Part shown: positions 60,401 through 64,000 of the stretch, one piece after another
How positions within the stretch are numbered: the first letter of the stretch is position 1
Layout of the letters: every line of letters starts with the position of its first letter
Origin: JAPPHA01 sp963662705
GTDB lineage: Bacteria; Pseudomonadota; Alphaproteobacteria; Rhodobacterales; Rhodobacteraceae
Reading direction: 5' to 3'
Assembly (NCBI GenBank): GCA_963662705.2
Contig: OY759767.1
Location: 3,286,001-3,350,000 of the forward strand
DNA: 64,000 nucleotides
Program-made: the position numbers and the translations under genes
The notes under the pieces: model-generated
Told to the model about the DNA's origin: nothing
The model's input: only the letters and a program-made list of their open reading frames with translations
The model's database searches: none

Positions 60401-61474
60401 GCCGCCAAGAGCCGGCAACGCGAGTGCCGGTTCGCCGTTCGCGAGCCCTCGGAAGACTATCTTGATGCCTTCGTAACGGTCATGATAGCGGTTCCAGGAC
60501 GCGCCGCGCACGCTTTGTGCCCTGAGGGCAGCGAGACCATAGCCGTCGACATAAAGCCGTCGCGCATCCTTCCGGGCGTTCGGAGGATGCAAGAGGGCCC
60601 GGTCTTCGGCCACCATCAGGAAAATGAGGCGGTAAACGAGTCTAAGGAGTTCGTTGAACCACGTCGTCAGCGATAGTTCGCGCGATCGGAGTTGGGCTGC
60701 GAGGTCGGGGTTCGCTTCAAGGAATCCCGTGCCGAGAACGCGCAAGGCTATCTCGACCTGGCCGGCGAGCCGGTCACGTGCGACCACGCCCTCGCGCGCG
60801 CCGGTTTCTCGCCACCGCTCAAGAGCGCAGTCGGTCGCAGGAGAGCCTGCCGGCCCGAAACGCGAGCGGTGAATGATGAGCCAGAGTGTCGCGAAGGAGG
60901 CGGCGTCCTCGTTGGAGAAGATCTGTTCAAGGTCAGCCTCGATATGTGCGGGTCGGGTGAGGGACGCGTTGTCGCGCATCAAGCGTAGGCGGGTTCCGTT
61001 TGTAACCAAACCCCAGAGTGCCGCGTCCTGTTCGTTCAGGTAGTCCTGCAGCGCAATCGAAGGGGAGAGAGAACGGTCGATCGAAAGGGTTGGACTCTTC
61101 CGGTCGAGAACCTCCGACGGCGGCACGACAACGACCGGAACGCGGCCACCGGAAATTCTTGCAACGATGCCTGCACCATCACCAAGGTCGGAAAACCCGA
61201 ACGTCTCTTTCATGAATTCGGACATGAAACGCCGTGTCGCCTCCACCGAAGGGGATTGAATTTTGGCAAAAGCATCGAAATGCGCCTGGCCGACCCGGAA
61301 CGCGAGGGAAATTTCCTCCCTGACGGTCAGGCCTTTGCGGACACCGTAATCGGCTTCATCCTGTCTGTCGGCCTCGCGACGATCGATCTTCGCGATCATC
61401 GCCGGTGCGATCAGGTTGCCCTCGAGCGACAGCGACGGCCAGGCCGACATGTCGGTTATCGGTCTGCGCGCCAC
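57488..61474 (-). CDS. Large N6-adenine DNA methyltransferase (Eco57I/DrmMI-like)
   Basis: A 1328-residue class I N6-adenine methyltransferase. The SAM motif I is SIIDPACGSGHFLLAA (486-501), an acceptor-site motif CGDALLGI follows at about 571, and the catalytic motif IV is DVVLGNPPWERI (749-760). The preceding YESLLELQP (about 411) and TTGSYYTPDSLVQTLLD (about 445-461) are typical of Eco57I/PglX/DISARM enzymes. A long N-terminal region and a C-terminal target-recognition part (FKQLPLLPP, FAHDLGFDGPP) flank it. Start is GTG 61474 with GAGG upstream, three bases after the helicase stop. It would mark the host DNA. BREX PglX is a less likely alternative because no pglZ or brx genes are present. 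Confidence 0.9.
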   Translation of the reverse strand: MARRPITDMSAWPSLSLEGNLIAPAMIAKIDRREADRQDEADYGVRKGLTVREEISLAFRVGQAHFDAFAKIQSPSVEATRRFMSEFMKETFGFSDLGDGAGIVARISGGRVPVVVVPPSEVLDRKSPTLSIDRSLSPSIALQDYLNEQDAALWGLVTNGTRLRLMRDNASLTRPAHIEADLEQIFSNEDAASFATLWLIIHRSRFGPAGSPATDCALERWRETGAREGVVARDRLAGQVEIALRVLGTGFLEANPDLAAQLRSRELSLTTWFNELLRLVYRLIFLMVAEDRALLHPPNARKDARRLYVDGYGLAALRAQSVRGASWNRYHDRYEGIKIVFRGLANGEPALALPALGGLFDVDKLPSLGTACLRNSAFMEAVYRLSWLRDSSGIMPVNWRAMETEELGSVYESLLELQPQLADDGTTLVFASDSAEQMGNQRKTTGSYYTPDSLVQTLLDTALDPVLDRTENESFDPASALLRLSIIDPACGSGHFLLAAARRIATRLARIRTDGTPSLSDFRHALRDVARNCVHGVDRNPMAVELTKVALWIETVDPGLPLGFFDSQIRCGDALLGILDLAVLQDGVPDAAYKPLTGDVAATALYYRKANRAAKSGQGELDYKMGSGALPAIKPMAEDYSGFRALPEDTVEQISTKARKYRNLRTRTPFVRTRVAADLYVATFLLPKTGDAPSGASSRVVPTTDEIWLALGQGKLRKSMSDAPNVARNARAFHWPLEFPDAMERGGFDVVLGNPPWERIKLQEKEFFATRSPEIAGARNKAERARLIRALELAPVGSPERLLHAAFIAAKRTSEATSEFMRIPDSQGGRFALTGRGDINTYALFAELFLCLARDRAGVIVPTGIATDSTTAPFFAALIEKKRLAHLVDFENRAKLFPAVDSRMKFSLLTLGRNEDVARFAFFLTDPAQLADEERNFTLSPEQIAAINPNTRTAPVFRSRADAELTAKIYANAPVLIDERKGPEGNPWGVSFMAMFHMSNDSGLFRTARQLENSGFVREGTDWIHPNPVWQQGEFELDGNDFGGLPLTGGGPPVARYVPLYEAKMIHQFDHRWASYDEDGGKSAELSLVEKQNPNCEPNPRYWVPAKEVEERLAAKDWTRNWLMGWRDIARATDERTVIATIFPKVGVGHPLPLKFPNVCDSRLFVASVASLCSLVFDYATRQKIGGTHLEYKTFKQLPLLPPTYFTEARLRFLLPKTLELTYTSRAIAPFAHDLGFDGPPFSWNEERRAHLRAGLDAFFARAYGLNRNELRYILDPSDVMGTDYPSETFRVLKQKEVRKFGDYRIRRLVLSAWDRMEAGGQFLELGL

Positions 61475-61477
61475 GGA

Positions 61478-64000
61478 TCACACCTCGCTCGGCAACAGGA
61501 CGAACAGACCGATGACATCGGGGGGATTCACGGCGTTCACGCTGACCCGTGATGACGAAGGTGCTGCTGCCCTCAACCCGGCATGATCTTTCGCAAGTTC
61601 CTTTGCGCGTTCGCGAACGAAGCCGGAAATCGGGCCGCTTATGAGTCCAGGGAGCGCCCTACGAGCTCCTCCTATGAAACGGTCACGCGCGATCGGGGCA
61701 AGGTCGCCGGCAGCGGCCGTGTTCAGAATTTTCCGTGCATCATCTCCTGAAGCGACGATGCGATCGTCCTGCATGGCGACCAGGGCCGACTCTTCCGCCA
61801 GGAGCAGGCGTTCCCTTCGGGCATGAACGGTCAACTTGAACCTGAGACGCAGGAGCGCGACCCTGGTTACGCGTTCCACCGCCGACGTCGGCCATGCCCC
61901 GACCCGGCCAATACCGAGGTCGGAGAGAAGATCCGGATCAAGCGATGCTTCGACGAGCGCCTCCGCGATACCGGCAGTGAGGGGATGTGTCCGGGTTAGA
62001 ATTGCAGTTCCTGCGGGCGCTGGCTCGGAGGGCGCAAGCTGCACGGATTCGGGCAAGCCGGATTGCAATAGGCGTTCGCGAAGCGTTGACTCCAGTGCGT
62101 GCACATGGGCAACGAGAACCGAATTCCTGGGCTCGAGCGGGATGCCGAACCGCGACATCGATCGTTCGACAAACCCGCGAACGGCCTCTGGAGAACCGAG
62201 GAAGGTCGCCGCTTTCTTCCACTGGGGCGCCACTTCCTGCGGCTTCATCGCGTTCTGGGCAAAACGGGTCCGTGAGCGTTTCTCCTTTTCGGCGGTGTCG
62301 CGCCAACGAATGTCCATCGCGTGAGCACCGTCCGAGAGGCGCAGGTCCAGTACCATTTGTCTGCTGTCCCGGCGCCGAAGCATCATCGCAGCCATAAGGG
62401 CTTCGGTGACCGGACCACGCTCATCCGGTAGTGGCACGGTCACACCAGTTGCCTTGCGGATGTCTTCGGCCTTGCGCAGGATGACATTGAGGACGGCCCC
62501 ATCGATGGCGCTGTCCGGTGAATACATCATGATTGACCGGACGAGTTCCGCCGGTTGGCCGAAACGGTCAACGCGGCCCTCACGTTGTTGGTGCCGGGTC
62601 GGGTTCCACGAAAGGTCGTAATGTACCGCAGCGTCGAAGAGCTGCTGGAGGTTGATCCCTTCCGAGAGGCAATCCGTCGCAACAAGAATGCGTTGTTTCT
62701 CCGTTTCGTCTTCTCCGGGTGCCATATTTACCACCCGGTTCCGCCGCTCGTCAGGTGTGAGTACCCCAGTGACCGCTTCGATGTGATGCCTTGGAAAAGC
62801 CTTTCTGAGACCATCGCGGACATGCTCCGCCGTGGCGAGAAAGCGACAGAAGACGACCGGATTGACGCCCTGTTCGAGGAGCGGCTTGAGGACATCGATG
62901 AGTGCTTCAAGTTTCGGATCGATCGCCTCCGTGAGACATTCAGCCTGTTGTACCAGGCTTGTCAGGTCGGGGTCCGTTTCGAAGACCGCACCGGGCTCAA
63001 CGTCAACGGCATCCTCGTCATCGCCGTCCTCATCATAGATCTGCGCCTCCAGGCGATCGGCTTCATTTGCCATGCGGTTGCGTAGCGCACTGAGAGCCGC
63101 GGTAGGAGACGAACCCACACAGCGCATCAGTGCCAGTGTTCCCCAGAACGCCAGGCGGCGTTCCCTTCGACCGGAACCGGCACGGGCAACGACTCCCAGG
63201 CAATAGTCGAGCACCGCTTCCTGGAAATCCAGATGCGGCTTCGACAGGTTGTATGGTGTCTCCTTGGTTTCGTGCCTCGGGAAAGCGCGTGTTTCACCCC
63301 ATTCTCCCGACACGAGGTCGATCCGCCGTCTCTGGACAAAGTGGCGGGCCAGTCGTTCGCGATAGCGGGCGTCGTCGAAATGCAGCGAGGCGAACTCCGG
63401 TTCGATCAATGACAGTAGCCGTGAGAATGCTTCTTCGTCTCCGGAGTGCGGCGTCGCGGTCAGCATGACGATGCGGCGGTCGGGGTCGGCAGCGAGGCCC
63501 TTGAGAAGTGCGAACCTCTGCTGCTTGCCCTTGTGTGTGCCTACGCAGGCGTGCGCCTCGTCAACGATCACGAAGTCGGGACACGCTCCGGCGAATCCCT
63601 CGCGACGCTTCTCGGCCTTGATGTAGTCCAGGCTGACAACCGTGTAGGGATAAGCGTCAAAGAGCGACTGAGCGACGGGCAAGCCGCGTTCAAGCCGCGC
63701 CGCAGAGCCGGAAGTCACCGCCACCGCATCTATGCCAAAGCGGGACGACAGTTCGGTCATCCACTGTTCGACCAGATGGGGCGGGCACAGGACTGAAAAC
63801 GCATCGACCTCACCCCGGTCCATGAACTCGCGAAGGATGAGACCAGCTTCGATGGTCTTGCCGATTCCCACGTCATCGGCGATCAGGAGGCGCGGCACTG
63901 GCAAACGGAGCGCCATCAGCAAGGGCACGAGTTGATAGGTGCGAGGCTCGAATGCCAACTGCGCCGCCGACCGGAACGGACCCGCGCCCCGACGGAGAGT
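61478..64000 (-). CDS. SNF2-family helicase, DrmD-like (5' end outside window)
   Basis: At least 840 residues of a superfamily 2 helicase; the N-terminus lies beyond base 64000 because the frame runs through FRSAAQLAFEPRTYQLVPLL without a start. Walker A is DDVGIGKT, DEAH appears as VDEAHA, motif III as LTATPHSGDEEAFSRLL, and the C-terminal lobe has ILVATDCLSEGINLQQLFDA (motif V) and QQREGRVDRFGQ (motif VI). This is the RapA/DrmD-type branch. In DISARM class 1 such a helicase (DrmD) stands directly before the adenine methylase DrmMI, as here. It is translationally adjacent to the methyltransferase gene. Confidence 0.9.
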   Translation of the reverse strand, partial: TLRRGAGPFRSAAQLAFEPRTYQLVPLLMALRLPVPRLLIADDVGIGKTIEAGLILREFMDRGEVDAFSVLCPPHLVEQWMTELSSRFGIDAVAVTSGSAARLERGLPVAQSLFDAYPYTVVSLDYIKAEKRREGFAGACPDFVIVDEAHACVGTHKGKQQRFALLKGLAADPDRRIVMLTATPHSGDEEAFSRLLSLIEPEFASLHFDDARYRERLARHFVQRRRIDLVSGEWGETRAFPRHETKETPYNLSKPHLDFQEAVLDYCLGVVARAGSGRRERRLAFWGTLALMRCVGSSPTAALSALRNRMANEADRLEAQIYDEDGDDEDAVDVEPGAVFETDPDLTSLVQQAECLTEAIDPKLEALIDVLKPLLEQGVNPVVFCRFLATAEHVRDGLRKAFPRHHIEAVTGVLTPDERRNRVVNMAPGEDETEKQRILVATDCLSEGINLQQLFDAAVHYDLSWNPTRHQQREGRVDRFGQPAELVRSIMMYSPDSAIDGAVLNVILRKAEDIRKATGVTVPLPDERGPVTEALMAAMMLRRRDSRQMVLDLRLSDGAHAMDIRWRDTAEKEKRSRTRFAQNAMKPQEVAPQWKKAATFLGSPEAVRGFVERSMSRFGIPLEPRNSVLVAHVHALESTLRERLLQSGLPESVQLAPSEPAPAGTAILTRTHPLTAGIAEALVEASLDPDLLSDLGIGRVGAWPTSAVERVTRVALLRLRFKLTVHARRERLLLAEESALVAMQDDRIVASGDDARKILNTAAAGDLAPIARDRFIGGARRALPGLISGPISGFVRERAKELAKDHAGLRAAAPSSSRVSVNAVNPPDVIGLFVLLPSEV

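Noticed and set aside
56730..64000. Calling a complete DISARM or BREX system
   Set aside because: No drmA, drmB, drmC, pglZ, brxC or brxL is visible; only the helicase and methylase resemble DISARM parts.
1..64000. CRISPR array or cas genes
   Set aside because: I saw no regularly spaced repeats and no Cas-like protein; TnpB is the only RNA-guided nuclease relative.

Overview
The window looks like chromosomal DNA of a GC-rich alphaproteobacterium that carries many mobile elements. The clearest pointer is the recA promoter, which has two GAAC-N7-GAAC LexA boxes of the alphaproteobacterial type. An nrdR/rib/nusB gene set, an FSTS-type MetRS, a eukaryotic-type NADP isocitrate dehydrogenase and soeABC fit that placement. 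Genus cannot be told from the sequence.

Layout. 1-7.8 kb is accessory: a frameshifted PIN-domain gene, two unknown genes, a 3.86-kb IS21-family element with 28-bp ends, a 7-bp target duplication and extra cargo, and an IS4-family wreck. 7.8-13.4 kb holds a phosphate acyltransferase gene followed by soeABC (cytoplasmic sulfite oxidation). An odd SDR and an EamA exporter follow. 16.2-25.7 kb holds the riboflavin genes split into two opposed blocks: nrdR-ribD on + and ribE-ribBA-ribH-nusB on -. Between them lies a broken vapBC locus, interrupted by a lone-TnpB element with long inverted ends and an 8-bp target duplication. A group II intron sits exactly at one end of that element.

25.9-43.6 kb is mostly housekeeping: metG, an acyl-CoA synthetase and acyl-CoA dehydrogenase pair, icd, alaS, recA with its SOS promoter, guaB, ppx-rlmE, a one-carbon/corrinoid methyl-transfer operon and tRNA-Leu(CAA). 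43.9-46.1 kb is a small island with an AbiEii-type nucleotidyltransferase and its likely antitoxin, abutted by a truncated IS4-family transposase. 46.3-56.5 kb carries an MDR oxidoreductase, an enolase-superfamily enzyme next to an aminomutase-like aminotransferase with a frameshifted tail, YqaA/DedA and DsbB-like membrane proteins, an HNH protein, a VOC protein, and an overlapping four-gene operon cbiD-cobK-alkA-esterase.

56.7-64 kb is a defence-like operon on the minus strand. It encodes a SNF2-type helicase (start outside the window), a 1328-residue N6-adenine DNA methyltransferase and an HNH_2 endonuclease, tightly coupled. The first two resemble the DrmD-DrmMI pair of class 1 DISARM, but no drmABC is visible and an HNH gene occupies the downstream position.

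The least ordinary features are the TnpB element whose inverted ends both carry the tnpB 3' segment, the helicase-methylase-HNH operon, and the passenger-loaded IS21 element.
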